Assembly: GCA_963837345.1 (NCBI GenBank)
Contig: CAWIMX010000001.1
Span: forward strand, 1,674,001 to 1,738,000
Length of the DNA: 64,000 nucleotides
Direction of reading: 5' to 3'
Source: CAWIMX01 sp963837345
GTDB taxonomy: Bacteria > Acidobacteriota > Vicinamibacteria > Vicinamibacterales > CAVVIG01
The translations under genes and the position numbers were made by a program. The notes beneath the pieces were generated by a model that saw only the letters and a list, made by a program, of their open reading frames with translations, did not search any database and was not told where the DNA came from. Below are positions 10,842-19,665 of this stretch, piece by piece; position 1 is the stretch's first letter; the number at the start of each line of letters is the position of its first letter.

Positions 10842-12311
10842 ATGTTTGTCCAGGTGGCTGATCGTCACTGTTCGCTGGCGGCCCCGCTGGTCGTCTTCTT
10901 GATCCTCGGCGGCGCCGCGCCGGTCGGCGGCACCGCGCCACACGACGAGGACGCGACACACAGTCTGGCGGAATTGTGGCAGCGGCCCGACACGGAACGT
11001 GATCTCTACTACGGCCCAGGCGGCGCGGCGCTGGCGCCCGATCCGGACGCTCGCTACAAGGTCATCGAAGTGAAGATCGGCGGATTCAGCGACGGCTACC
11101 ACGTGCTCGACCCGCACGGCCGCGAGTGGAGCGCCAAGTTCCCACCCGAGGCCTCGCCTGAAGTCGTCGCGTCGCGGCTCCACTGGGCGCTCGGTTATCA
11201 CCAGCCTCCCGTGTATCTCCTGCGTGAGTGGTCGGCTGACGGCGCCACGGCGCCCAATCCACAGCTCCCGGCCCGGTTTCGGGAACACGAGCCCGATTTC
11301 CACGGTCTCGACGAGCGCGGCTCCTGGTCGCTCCGTGACAACCCCTTCGCGGGCACGCGGCAGCTCGCCGGCCTGCTCGTTTTCGAAGCCATGCTGGGGA
11401 ACTCGGACCTCAAGCCGTCGAACATGAGCGTCTACGTGCTGGACGAACCGGTCGAAGGTGCCCGGCGCTGGTATGTGGTGCGAGACATCGGCCATACGTT
11501 CGGCCGCACCGGAACGTTCGCGTCGCCCCGCGGCGACATCGACGCCTTCGAGAACACAGGGTTCATCCGACACGTCAAGGGAACCCTCGTCGAGCTGGAC
11601 TACGGCGGCCGGCACGACGATCTGTTCGAAGACATCACCACCGCGGACGTTCGCTGGATCTGCGAGCAGCTCGACCGGCTGACGGATCGGCAGTGGCAGG
11701 ACGCATTTCGGGCGGGCGCCTATGAGCCGCACGTCGCCGGCCGGTTCATCAGCAAGTTGAAGAGCAAGATCGCGCAGGGACTGGCGCTGCCCGCACCCGC
11801 AGGCGCCGGGGCGGCGCAGCACGTGAACGCGGACGCCCAGACGCTCGTGGACTTCCAGAGCCGCGTGCAGAAGTTCGTCGATCTCCATCGCAAGCTGGAA
11901 AGCAACTTGCCCGCGTTGCCCAAGGAGGCGTCGCCGAACGAGATCGACGGGCACGAGCGCAGTCTGGGCCGGCTGGTGCAGCAGGCGCGCTCGACGGCGA
12001 CCGAGGGCGAGATATTCACGCCCGACATGCAGGCATTCGTGCGCCGCATCCTCGCCCGGATCGTGTCCGGGCCCGAGGGCCGCACGCTGCGAGCGTCGAT
12101 CATGGACGAGAACCCGGCCGGGCTGGCCGTGCACGTCAACGAGCGCTACCCCGACGAGGTGCCGTTGACGACGATGCCGCCGCAGCTGCTCGAGGAGCTG
12201 CCGAAGATGCCTGAGGAGCTCGAATACCGGTTCGTCGGCGACAACCTCGTGATCCTCGATCCGCACGCGCACCTGATCGTCGACTTCGTGCCAGACGTCC
12301 TGCCCGGGTAG
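10842..12311 (+). CDS. Exported protein with atypical protein-kinase-like catalytic motifs
   Basis: A 489-residue protein of unknown function. Residues about 11-30 form a signal peptide, so the rest should be periplasmic or surface-exposed. What can be seen resembles a kinase fold: a glycine-rich strand pair with GGFSDGY (80-86), a lysine at K99 in SAKFPPE, an acidic residue at E107 in SPEVVASRL, the catalytic-loop-like NSDLKPSN (187-194, compare HRDLKPxN) and a DFG-like RDIGHTFG (214-221). The C-terminal ~45 residues (LEYRFVGDNLVILDPHAHLIVDF) form a small separate module. Family precedents could be HipA, CotH/Fam20 or PI3K-like kinases, but I cannot assign one. It sits between the receptor-like gene and an exported phosphatase. 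Kinase activity is inference. Confidence 0.7.
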   Translation: MFVQVADRHCSLAAPLVVFLILGGAAPVGGTAPHDEDATHSLAELWQRPDTERDLYYGPGGAALAPDPDARYKVIEVKIGGFSDGYHVLDPHGREWSAKFPPEASPEVVASRLHWALGYHQPPVYLLREWSADGATAPNPQLPARFREHEPDFHGLDERGSWSLRDNPFAGTRQLAGLLVFEAMLGNSDLKPSNMSVYVLDEPVEGARRWYVVRDIGHTFGRTGTFASPRGDIDAFENTGFIRHVKGTLVELDYGGRHDDLFEDITTADVRWICEQLDRLTDRQWQDAFRAGAYEPHVAGRFISKLKSKIAQGLALPAPAGAGAAQHVNADAQTLVDFQSRVQKFVDLHRKLESNLPALPKEASPNEIDGHERSLGRLVQQARSTATEGEIFTPDMQAFVRRILARIVSGPEGRTLRASIMDENPAGLAVHVNERYPDEVPLTTMPPQLLEELPKMPEELEYRFVGDNLVILDPHAHLIVDFVPDVLPG

Positions 12312-12316
12312 TGGAC

Positions 12317-13258
12317 ATGTGGACCCGACGTCGACTCATCGGCTTGGGTATCGCAGGGGTCGCCCTCATCCTCGCATCCCCCGTGGGGCGCCAGACGGGG
12401 CGGGCGGCCGCGCCCTCCGCCCTTCAGGCGCCCGCCGCCGAGACCGCGCGGACCGTTGCGCTGCCGAATCGATCCGATTCGCTCAAGTTCGCGGTGCTGG
12501 GCGACTTCGGCACCGGCGGTCCCGAGCAATACGCGCTGGCGCGGCGCATGGCCAGCGTCCACCAGCGTTTCCCGTATCAGCTGGCCATGACGGTGGGCGA
12601 CAACCTCTACGGATCCGAGCGTCCGCAGGACTTCGCTCAGAAGTTCGAGAAGCCCTACCGGGCCCTGCTCGACGAAGGTGTGATCTTCCACGCGTCGCTC
12701 GGCAACCACGATTCGCGGGAACAGCGCTTCTACGCGCCGTTCAACATGGAAGGCAAGCTGTACTACGCGTTCAGTCCCAAGGCCCACGTCCGCTTCTTCG
12801 TCCTCGAGAGCTCCTACATGGATCCGGAACAGGTCGCATGGGTGAAGAGCGAGTTGAGCCGCTCGACCGACGACTGGAAGATCGCGTTCTTTCACCACCC
12901 GCTGTACTCGTCGGCCCGACGCCACGGATCCGACGTGGAGCTGCGCGCGATCCTCGAGCCGCTCTTCGTCCAGTACGACGTCAGCGTGGTCTTCACCGGC
13001 CACGATCACGTGTACGAACGGCTGAAGCCGCAAAAGGGCATCGTGTATTTCGTCGTCGGGTCGGGCGGCCAGCTGCGCGCCGGCGATCTCGATCGCCGCA
13101 GCAATCTGATGGCTCGGGGGTTCGACGCGGCCCGCGCATTCCTCGTGGCTGAAATCGCGGGAGACGAGCTGACCTTTCAGGCGGTGTCGGAAGCAGGTGA
13201 GGTCGTGGATTCGGGGATCGTCACCCGGCGCCAGCCGCCCAAGGGTGCAGCGCCATGA
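12317..13258 (+). CDS. Exported calcineurin-like metallophosphoesterase
   Basis: This is a predicted secreted phosphatase of about 313 residues in the purple-acid-phosphatase-like/calcineurin superfamily. All five metal-site motifs are present: VLGDFGTGG, TVGDNLYG, SLGNHDS, FFHHPLYS and FTGHDHVYE. The N-terminus MWTRRRLIGLGIAGVALIL has an RRR followed by a hydrophobic segment, compatible with Tat or Sec export. GTG 12311 overlaps the upstream stop codon by one base, and ATG 12317 is two codons later; either is possible. Its position right after a predicted exported kinase suggests opposing activities or a shared substrate, which is inference. Confidence 0.9.
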   Translation: MWTRRRLIGLGIAGVALILASPVGRQTGRAAAPSALQAPAAETARTVALPNRSDSLKFAVLGDFGTGGPEQYALARRMASVHQRFPYQLAMTVGDNLYGSERPQDFAQKFEKPYRALLDEGVIFHASLGNHDSREQRFYAPFNMEGKLYYAFSPKAHVRFFVLESSYMDPEQVAWVKSELSRSTDDWKIAFFHHPLYSSARRHGSDVELRAILEPLFVQYDVSVVFTGHDHVYERLKPQKGIVYFVVGSGGQLRAGDLDRRSNLMARGFDAARAFLVAEIAGDELTFQAVSEAGEVVDSGIVTRRQPPKGAAP

Positions 13259-14028
13259 CCGGCGCGATGTTCCGGCGAGCGATCCGGTGGGGCAGCCGGC
13301 CGGCCGCCGTCGGGGTAGTGCTCTGGCTCGGGTCGGCCGTGTTGTGGGCGCAGGGCGGCGACGCCATGCCTGGGAGCTCGGGCAACGCCTTGACGACGGT
13401 GGCCGAGCAGCTCCACGCCACGGCATTCCGCCTGCCGCTCGCGGCCGTGCTCGGCACGATCCTCGCCCTGCGGCCCCGGCGGCGCGGGACGCCTCCACGG
13501 CAGATGTCGGTCGTCGAGACGCAGATCATTCTCGCCGTGGTGGGCGCCCTCGTGATGCTCGTGGTGGGCGCCAGCCTCGCCCGGGCGTTCGGCATCGTCG
13601 GCGCGGCGAATCTCATCCGATACCGCGCCAAGGTGAACGATCCGAAGGACGCCGTCGTGATGCTGTCGGCGCTCGGCGTCGGCCTTGCGTCGGGCGTCGG
13701 GCTGTACGTGCTGGCGTCGCTCGGCACGCTCTTCATCGGAGCCGTGCTGTGGACGATCGAGGGCTTCGAGCCTGCCGTCCACACGCGGTTCGAGTTGACG
13801 GTGGGCGCGCACGAAGGCGTTCCTGAGCTGCGCCCCCGCATCGAGGCCATTCTGCGTCGGTTCAAGGCCAGGTACGAGCTGCGGGCGTCTTCATCCGACG
13901 CCGTGAGCTATGCGGTGACGGCGCCAGCCGACCTGCATACCGATCGAGTGACGAGCGCGATCGCCGGCCTCGAAGGCCCGGGCCGCGTCTCGGTCGAATG
14001 GGACAAGGAGAAGTCGAAGCAGGGATGA
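13255..14028 (+). CDS. DUF4956 family membrane protein
   Basis: 257 residues. There is a hydrophobic N-terminal segment, then a cluster of predicted transmembrane helices (residues about 55-70 and 88-165) containing the DUF4956-like block SLARAFGIVGAANLIRYRA and KVNDPKDAVVML. A soluble C-terminal domain of about 85 residues follows. DUF4956 is uncharacterised; members are commonly found beside CotH-like kinases and VTC-type polyphosphate polymerases. The start ATG overlaps the phosphatase stop (ATGA). I considered MgtC/SapB, which it resembles in topology, but the RAF-IVGAxxxIRYR block favours DUF4956. Confidence 0.72.
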   Translation: MTGAMFRRAIRWGSRPAAVGVVLWLGSAVLWAQGGDAMPGSSGNALTTVAEQLHATAFRLPLAAVLGTILALRPRRRGTPPRQMSVVETQIILAVVGALVMLVVGASLARAFGIVGAANLIRYRAKVNDPKDAVVMLSALGVGLASGVGLYVLASLGTLFIGAVLWTIEGFEPAVHTRFELTVGAHEGVPELRPRIEAILRRFKARYELRASSSDAVSYAVTAPADLHTDRVTSAIAGLEGPGRVSVEWDKEKSKQG

Positions 14029-14924
14029 GGAGCGTAACGCGATCCAGGCTGATCGTGCAGCCGGGGAGCGGGTTTACGCCGCTCGTCGACGCGATCCGCC
14101 GGGCCAGGCGCACCGTCGACCTCGCGATCTTCCGCCTTTCGGCGCCCGAGATCCAGCGCGAGCTCGAGGCGGCGGTGGCGCGCGGGGTGAAGGTCCGTGC
14201 GCTGGTGGCGCATCGGGCCAAGGGCGATACGAAGCGGCTGCGCGAGGTCGAGCAGAGTCTGCTGGCCTCGGGCGTGACCGTCGCACGCACGGCCGAAGAC
14301 CTCGTCAAGTATCACGGCAAGTACCTGCTCGTGGACGACACGCTCCATCTCATGGGGTTCAATTTCACCAGGAGCAACGTCAAGAAGCGCAGCTTCGGTA
14401 TCCAGTCCCAGAGCCGCCGGGCCGTGGAGGATGCGCGCCGTCTCTTCGAATGCGATCTGGCCAAGCGGCCCTTCTGCGTCGCCGACCGTTCGCCGCTGGT
14501 CGTCAGCCCTGAGACGTCGCGGGCGACGCTCGAGCGGTTCATCGCCGGTGCGCGCGGCCAGCTGGCGATCTACGACGCGCACCTGCTCGACGACGGGTTC
14601 GCCGCGCTGATCCTGGAGCGGGCTGCCGCTGGCGTCGACGTACGAGTCATCGGTCGAGCCCCAGATCTCGAAGGCGCCGTGCCGGTTCGAGCGCTGCGGG
14701 GGCTCAAGCTGCACGTGCGGGCCATGGTGCGCGATGGCCTGCACGTGTTCGTGGGCAGCCAGAGCCTGCGTCCGCTCGAGCTCGACCGCCGCCGCGAGGT
14801 CGGTCTCGTCATCGCGAACGCGGCGGTTGCCCGCCTGATGCTCGAGATCTTCGAGGGCGACTGGGAGCATTCCGGGACCAGGCGTCTGGCGGAGCGTGAA
14901 CAAGACCTGGAATATGCCAGCTGA
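14025..14924 (+). CDS. Phospholipase D-like (HKD) domain protein
   Basis: 299 residues with two PLD repeats and no signal peptide. The first repeat has a full HKD motif (YHGKYLLVDD, about residues 99-108, followed by GFNFT). In the second, the lysine is replaced by arginine (LHVRAMVRDGLHVFVGSQSL), so the second half-site is degenerate. PLD-fold enzymes need two HKD half-sites, so the protein may be weak, use arginine, or act in binding. ATG 14025 overlaps the DUF4956 stop (ATGA). Last gene of the five-gene operon. No terminator is evident in the 156 bases before the convergent kinase gene. Confidence 0.85.
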   Translation: MRSVTRSRLIVQPGSGFTPLVDAIRRARRTVDLAIFRLSAPEIQRELEAAVARGVKVRALVAHRAKGDTKRLREVEQSLLASGVTVARTAEDLVKYHGKYLLVDDTLHLMGFNFTRSNVKKRSFGIQSQSRRAVEDARRLFECDLAKRPFCVADRSPLVVSPETSRATLERFIAGARGQLAIYDAHLLDDGFAALILERAAAGVDVRVIGRAPDLEGAVPVRALRGLKLHVRAMVRDGLHVFVGSQSLRPLELDRRREVGLVIANAAVARLMLEIFEGDWEHSGTRRLAEREQDLEYAS

Positions 14925-15080
14925 AGCGCCGCCGATCGTTCGACGCCCCTGCCGCTGAAATGCGTGTGGCTCGGATCGAGCAGCCGGCCCCCGTGGTCGT
15001 CCAGGCCGTCGGCGATGTTGTCGTGATCGCCGAGCGGATGTCGTCGCCGTCGACGGTGATCGCGGAAGTGGCGCGGAGGA

Positions 15081-17048
15081 CTACTCGTCGCTCATCATCC
15101 GGGCACGGGCGAGGTCGAGAATGAGCGCCGAGAGGGCGTGGCCGTCGAACGGCTTCGTGACATAGCTCGTGAAGCCTGAACTGAGCGCCCGCGCGCGGTC
15201 CTGCTCGCTGGCTGCGGCGGTGAGGGCGACGACCGGGATGCGCGCCCAGCGGCTCTCGCCGGATTGTCGAAGGCGCTCCACCAGGCCGTAGCCGTCCACT
15301 TCGGCCATCGAAATGTCCGACACGATGACGTCCGGCGACTCGCTCCGAAGCGCCTCCAGCGCTTCGGCGACGCTCCGAACGACGCGGACGGTCGCGCCTC
15401 GCGACAGAAGCGTCGAGGCGATGACGTCGCGCGCCTCTTCTTCATCGTCGACGGCGAGCACCGTGAGCCCTGCAAGCGAGATCGGAGCCATGGGCAGCGG
15501 CAGTGGCGCAGCGGCGGGCGGCGCGGCCGCGATGCCGGCGGGCAGGCGGACGGTGAAGCAGGCGCCGGTGCCTGGCCCGTCGCTGGCGGCGGTGATCGAC
15601 CCGCCGTGCAGCTGCGTGAGATGCCGGACAATCGACAGCCCGAGCCCGAGCCCACCGTGCCGCCGCCGCCGCGAACTGTCGCCCTGGCGGAACGGGCTGA
15701 AGATCGCGTTGAGCAGCTCGGGCGCAATGCCCTCGCCGTGATCGCGAACGGTGACGACGATCTCTCCGGCTTCACGGTGTGCGCCGACCTCGACGCGCTG
15801 TCCGCGCCGGCTGAACTTGATGGCGTTGGTGAGCAGGTTCGTCACGATCTGTTCGAGGCGCTGCTGGCTGCCGAGCATCCAGAGACCCTCGCCGCCCGGC
15901 AGCGCCGCGCGGATTCCCACGTTCTTGCGCGCCGCTTCCGTGCGCATGGTCTCGACGGCGCTCGTCACGGCCGCCGTCAGGTCGACCGGCACGCGATCGA
16001 TTTCGAGCTTGCCGCTGACGATGCGCGAGACGTCGAGAAGATCTTCGATGAGGCCGGACAGCATCCGTCCGCTCGATTCGATCTTCGACACGGCGGGGAG
16101 GATCGCGTCGCCTGTCAGCAGGCCGTCGCGGATCATCTGGGTCCAGCCGAGGATGGCGTTCAGAGGGCTGCGCAGCTCGTGCGACACGACCGCCAGGAAC
16201 TCGTCCTTCTGCTGATTCGCGTTCTCGGCTTCGCGTCGCAGGAGATGTTCGACTTCGTACAGGCGCTCCCGTTCCTGCAGGGCGAGCCGCTGATCGTGGA
16301 CGTCGGTGTTCGTGCCGAACCAGCGGACGATGGCCCCGCGAGTGTCGCGCAGCGGGAACGCGCGGGAGAGATGCCAGCGCATGCTGCCGTCGGCCCGCCG
16401 CAGCCGGAATTCGTCCTCCCACGGCTCGCCCGTGCTGAGCGCGGTTCTGAACACCTTCAGCATCCGCGGCAGGTCGTTCGGGTCGTGGACGTCGACCCAT
16501 CCCCAGCCTTCCATCGCCTCGAACGTGGTGCCGGTGTAGTCGAACCAGCGCTGGTTGTAGAACCGGACCCACCCGTCGGCGTCGGCCTCCCAGGCGAGCA
16601 ACGGGAGATTCGCGACGAATGTCTTGAAGCGCGTCTCGCTCTCTTCGAGACGCTCCTGCGCCGAGAGGACCGGCGCGTCGGGCGCGTCGCCGTCGACGGT
16701 CACGGCGCCGATCAGGCGGGGAGGCCCCGTCGGCTGTCGGATGGCAAAGGCGCGATCGGTGACGCGCTGCCATCCCGGCTCGAGGGCCAGCCGATAGCGG
16801 CAGTCGACGCGCATCCGCTCCCGGCGGACGAGCTGTGCGAGCGCGGCGTCGACGTCCGCGCGATCGTGGGGATGGACGAGCGCCGACCAGGCCGCGCGCG
16901 TCGGCGGAGGAGCCATGCCGCGGAACATCCCGGCGGTGCCGCCGCTCCAGGTCATCGCGTTCGTCGCGGGATCCCAGTCCCAGTAGACGGCCCGATGAGC
17001 GCTGAGCCGATCGGCCTCGGACTTCGCCAAGATCCGAAATTGTAGCAT
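15081..17048 (-). CDS. Hybrid sensor histidine kinase with two PAS domains and a receiver
   Basis: A 655-residue cytoplasmic sensor kinase. Domain order: PAS/PAC at about residues 15-130 and 150-270, a short coiled coil, HisKA with the phospho-acceptor block VVSHELRSPLNAILGW (about 295-310), HATPase with N and G boxes (NLLTNAIKFSRRG, GGLGLGLSIV), then a C-terminal receiver (VLAVDDEEEARDV, VIVSDISMAE, VVALTA, YVTKPF). It has no transmembrane segment, so it probably senses a soluble or redox signal through PAS. ATG 17048 is used because upstream in-frame codons would overlap lepA. It is a phosphorelay candidate; no partner regulator is adjacent. Confidence 0.92.
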   Translation of the reverse strand: MLQFRILAKSEADRLSAHRAVYWDWDPATNAMTWSGGTAGMFRGMAPPPTRAAWSALVHPHDRADVDAALAQLVRRERMRVDCRYRLALEPGWQRVTDRAFAIRQPTGPPRLIGAVTVDGDAPDAPVLSAQERLEESETRFKTFVANLPLLAWEADADGWVRFYNQRWFDYTGTTFEAMEGWGWVDVHDPNDLPRMLKVFRTALSTGEPWEDEFRLRRADGSMRWHLSRAFPLRDTRGAIVRWFGTNTDVHDQRLALQERERLYEVEHLLRREAENANQQKDEFLAVVSHELRSPLNAILGWTQMIRDGLLTGDAILPAVSKIESSGRMLSGLIEDLLDVSRIVSGKLEIDRVPVDLTAAVTSAVETMRTEAARKNVGIRAALPGGEGLWMLGSQQRLEQIVTNLLTNAIKFSRRGQRVEVGAHREAGEIVVTVRDHGEGIAPELLNAIFSPFRQGDSSRRRRHGGLGLGLSIVRHLTQLHGGSITAASDGPGTGACFTVRLPAGIAAAPPAAAPLPLPMAPISLAGLTVLAVDDEEEARDVIASTLLSRGATVRVVRSVAEALEALRSESPDVIVSDISMAEVDGYGLVERLRQSGESRWARIPVVALTAAASEQDRARALSSGFTSYVTKPFDGHALSALILDLARARMMSDE

Positions 17049-17089
17049 CGTGCGCGGGGCCGTGGCCGGGCGAGTCTGCCATGCGCCGG

Positions 17090-17095
17090 TATAAT
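17090..17095 (+). promoter_or_regulatory. -10 element of lepA
   Basis: A perfect TATAAT preceded by GG lies 20 bases before the lepA ATG. No good -35 is visible at 16-18 bases upstream. Confidence 0.5.
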
Positions 17096-17115
17096 GGGAA
17101 GATTCTCCCAGCATC

Positions 17116-18921
17116 ATGGACCCGCGCCTGATCCGCAACTTTTCCGTCATCGCGCACATCGACCACGGCAAGTCGACGCTCGCCGATCGCTTTCTCGAGA
17201 CGACGGGCGCGCTGCAGGCGCGCGAGATGGAAGCGCAGGTGCTCGACGCGATGGATCTCGAGCGCGAGCGCGGCATCACGATCAAGGCCCATCCGGTCCG
17301 GCTGGCGTACACGGCGCGCTCCGGCGAGCAGTACGTGCTGAACCTGATCGATACGCCCGGCCACGTGGACTTCTCGTACGAGGTGACGCGATCGCTGGCG
17401 GCCTGCGAGGGGGCGTTGCTGCTGGTGGACGCGTCGCAGGGCGTGGAGGCGCAGACGCTCGCCAACGCCTACCTGGCCGTGGAGAACAACCTCGAAATCA
17501 TCCCGGTCATCAACAAGATCGACCTGCCCGGAGCCCAGCCGGAGGACGCCCGGCGGCAGATCGAGGAGATCATCGGCCTCGACGGCGGTGGCGCCCTGCT
17601 GGCCAGCGCCAAGCTCGGCACGGGCGTGCCCGAGATCCTCGAGGCGATCGTCGAGCGCCTGCCATCCCCCCGCGGAAGCGCCGACGCGCCGCTCAAGGCG
17701 CTGCTGTTCGATTCGTGGTACGACGCCTATCGCGGCGTCGTGATCGTGGTGCGGGTGATCGACGGCTCGGTCCGTCCGGGCGTGCGCATTCGGCTGATGG
17801 CCGAAGGCCAGGACTACGACGTGGAGCAGGTCGGCATCTTCACGCCCAAGGCCGTCGTGGTGGAGGAGCTCGGCGTCGGTGAAGTCGGCTTTCTCGTCGC
17901 GAACATCAAGAAGGTGGCCGACGCGAAGATCGGCGACACCATCACGGAAGCCGCCCGCCCGACAGCCGAGCCGTTCCCGGGGTTCAAGGAGCTGAAGTCG
18001 ATGGTGTTCGCCGGGTTGTATCCCGTCGAAGGACACCAGTACCCGGAGCTTCGAGATGCCCTCGAAAAGCTGCGGCTGAACGACGCGTCGTTCCACTACG
18101 AACCGGAGACTTCGGCGGCGCTCGGCTTCGGCTTCCGGTGCGGGTTCCTCGGACTGCTCCACATGGAGATCATCCAGGAGCGTCTCGAGCGCGAATTCAA
18201 CATGGACCTGGTGACGACGGCGCCGGGCGTCCTGTATCGCGTCACGACGACCGACGGCGAGGTGCAGGAAATCGACAGCCCCGCGAAGCTGCCCGACGCC
18301 GGCCGGATCGCGAAGGTCGAAGAGCCGGTGATCACGGCCATGATCCTCACGCCGGCCGAGCACGTCGGTGGCATCCTCCAGCTCTGTCAGGACAAGCGCG
18401 GCGTCCAGAAGACCCTCGAATATCTGTCGACCGACCGTGTCCTCGTCACGTACGAGATCCCGTTCAACGAGGTCGTGCTCGATTTCTACGATCGCCTCAA
18501 GACCGTGTCGCGCGGATACGCGTCGCTCGACTATCATGTGACCGGCTACTGGCCGTCGCCCCTCGTCAAGCTCGACATCCTGGTGAACGGCGAGCCCGTC
18601 GACGCGCTGTCGGTGATCGTGCACCGCGATCGGGCGTACGATCGCGGCCGGGCGCTCGCCTCCAAGATGCGCGAGCTGATCCCGCGCCAGATGTTCGAAG
18701 TCGCGATTCAGGCGGCAATCGGCAGCCGCGTCGTCGCCCGCGAAACGGTGAAAGCGCTTCGCAAGAACGTCCTCGCCAAGTGTTACGGCGGCGACATCAC
18801 CCGAAAGCGCAAGCTGCTCGAGAAGCAGAAGGAAGGCAAGAAGCGCATGAAGCGCGTCGGACGCGTGGAGATCCCGCAGGAGGCCTTCCTCGCCGTGCTC
18901 AAAGTGGGGCAAGGAGACTAG
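17116..18921 (+). CDS. lepA: Elongation factor 4 (LepA), ribosomal back-translocase GTPase
   Basis: A 601-residue translational GTPase of normal length. LepA remodels stalled or mis-translocated ribosomes and influences initiation. It has the P-loop IAHIDHGKSTLADR (about residues 13-26), the switch region ERERGITIKAHPVRL, DTPGHVDF and NKIDLPGA, then EF-G-like domains II, III and V. The LepA-specific C-terminal domain ends in RKRKLLEKQKEGKKRMKR. It is followed 2 bases later by lepB, the classic lepA-lepB pair. Confidence 0.97.
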   Translation: MDPRLIRNFSVIAHIDHGKSTLADRFLETTGALQAREMEAQVLDAMDLERERGITIKAHPVRLAYTARSGEQYVLNLIDTPGHVDFSYEVTRSLAACEGALLLVDASQGVEAQTLANAYLAVENNLEIIPVINKIDLPGAQPEDARRQIEEIIGLDGGGALLASAKLGTGVPEILEAIVERLPSPRGSADAPLKALLFDSWYDAYRGVVIVVRVIDGSVRPGVRIRLMAEGQDYDVEQVGIFTPKAVVVEELGVGEVGFLVANIKKVADAKIGDTITEAARPTAEPFPGFKELKSMVFAGLYPVEGHQYPELRDALEKLRLNDASFHYEPETSAALGFGFRCGFLGLLHMEIIQERLEREFNMDLVTTAPGVLYRVTTTDGEVQEIDSPAKLPDAGRIAKVEEPVITAMILTPAEHVGGILQLCQDKRGVQKTLEYLSTDRVLVTYEIPFNEVVLDFYDRLKTVSRGYASLDYHVTGYWPSPLVKLDILVNGEPVDALSVIVHRDRAYDRGRALASKMRELIPRQMFEVAIQAAIGSRVVARETVKALRKNVLAKCYGGDITRKRKLLEKQKEGKKRMKRVGRVEIPQEAFLAVLKVGQGD

Positions 18922-18923
18922 CC

Positions 18924-19665
18924 GTGCCGCCCCGACGCGCCGCCGTGCCGCCCCCGCCCGCGCCACCCGAGCCGTTCCAGAAGTCCACCGCCCGCGAATA
19001 CTTCGAGTCGATCGTGATCGCCGTCATCCTGGCACTGTTCGTCCGGACCTTCGTCGTGCAGGCCTTCAAGATTCCCACGGGTTCGATGGAGAACAACCTC
19101 CTCATCGGCGACCACCTGCTGGTGAACAAGTTCGTGTTCGGCCCGGCCACTCCGATCGAGCGCTCGCTCCTGCCGATGACCGACATCAAGCGCCTCGACA
19201 TCATCGTCTTCAAGTATCCGGAGCAGCCCGATCGCGACTTCATCAAGCGCGTGATCGGCCTGCCGGGCGAAACGGTGGAGCTGCGCGACAAGAAGGTGTA
19301 TATCGATGGTCGGCCGCTCGACGAACCCTACGTGCACTTCCTAGAGCCGCCGCGAGGGGACTCCGCGCTCCACGAAGTGACGTCGTTCGACGTGCGCGAG
19401 CGATACGGGCCCGTCACGGTGCCTCCCAATCACTACTTCGTGATGGGCGACAATCGGGACAACTCGGAAGACAGCCGATACTGGGGATTCCTGTCGCGGG
19501 ACCTCGTCAAGGGCAAGGCCCTGGTCATCTACTGGTCGGTACGAGTCGGAAACCGCGGACTATGAAGCCGAGGACGCCCGCACGACGCTGCGGAACCTGG
19601 GGTCGGTCTTCCTCCACTTCTTCACGAAGACCCGGTGGGATCGGATCTTCCAGCAGACCCGCTGA
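18924..19665 (+). CDS. lepB: Signal peptidase I, one apparent frameshift near the C-terminus
   Basis: This inner-membrane serine protease cleaves Sec and Tat signal peptides. The protein starts at GTG 18924 with a proline-rich cytoplasmic tail and one transmembrane helix (IVIAVILALFVRTFVVQAF). Then come the catalytic Ser box PTGSMENNLL, the catalytic Lys region DIIVFKYPEQPDRDFIKRVIGLPGE and the MGDNRDNSEDSRYWG box. The frame meets a stop at 19565. One extra G near 19539 explains it: removing it reads on as YWSYESETADYEAEDARTTL and ends at 19665 with WDRIFQQTR, giving 246 residues. The stop abuts that of the convergent yggU gene (TGATCA). Confidence 0.9.

Noticed and set aside
14960..15124. 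54-codon plus-strand frame between the PLD-like gene and the histidine kinase
   Set aside because: No clear ribosome site, it runs into the end of the kinase gene, and it matches no family; chance frame is more likely.
15264..17045. Long open frame on the plus strand opposite the histidine kinase
   Set aside because: It is the antisense shadow of a clear kinase gene in GC-rich DNA; its translation is repetitive Arg/Ala/Asp text without family features.
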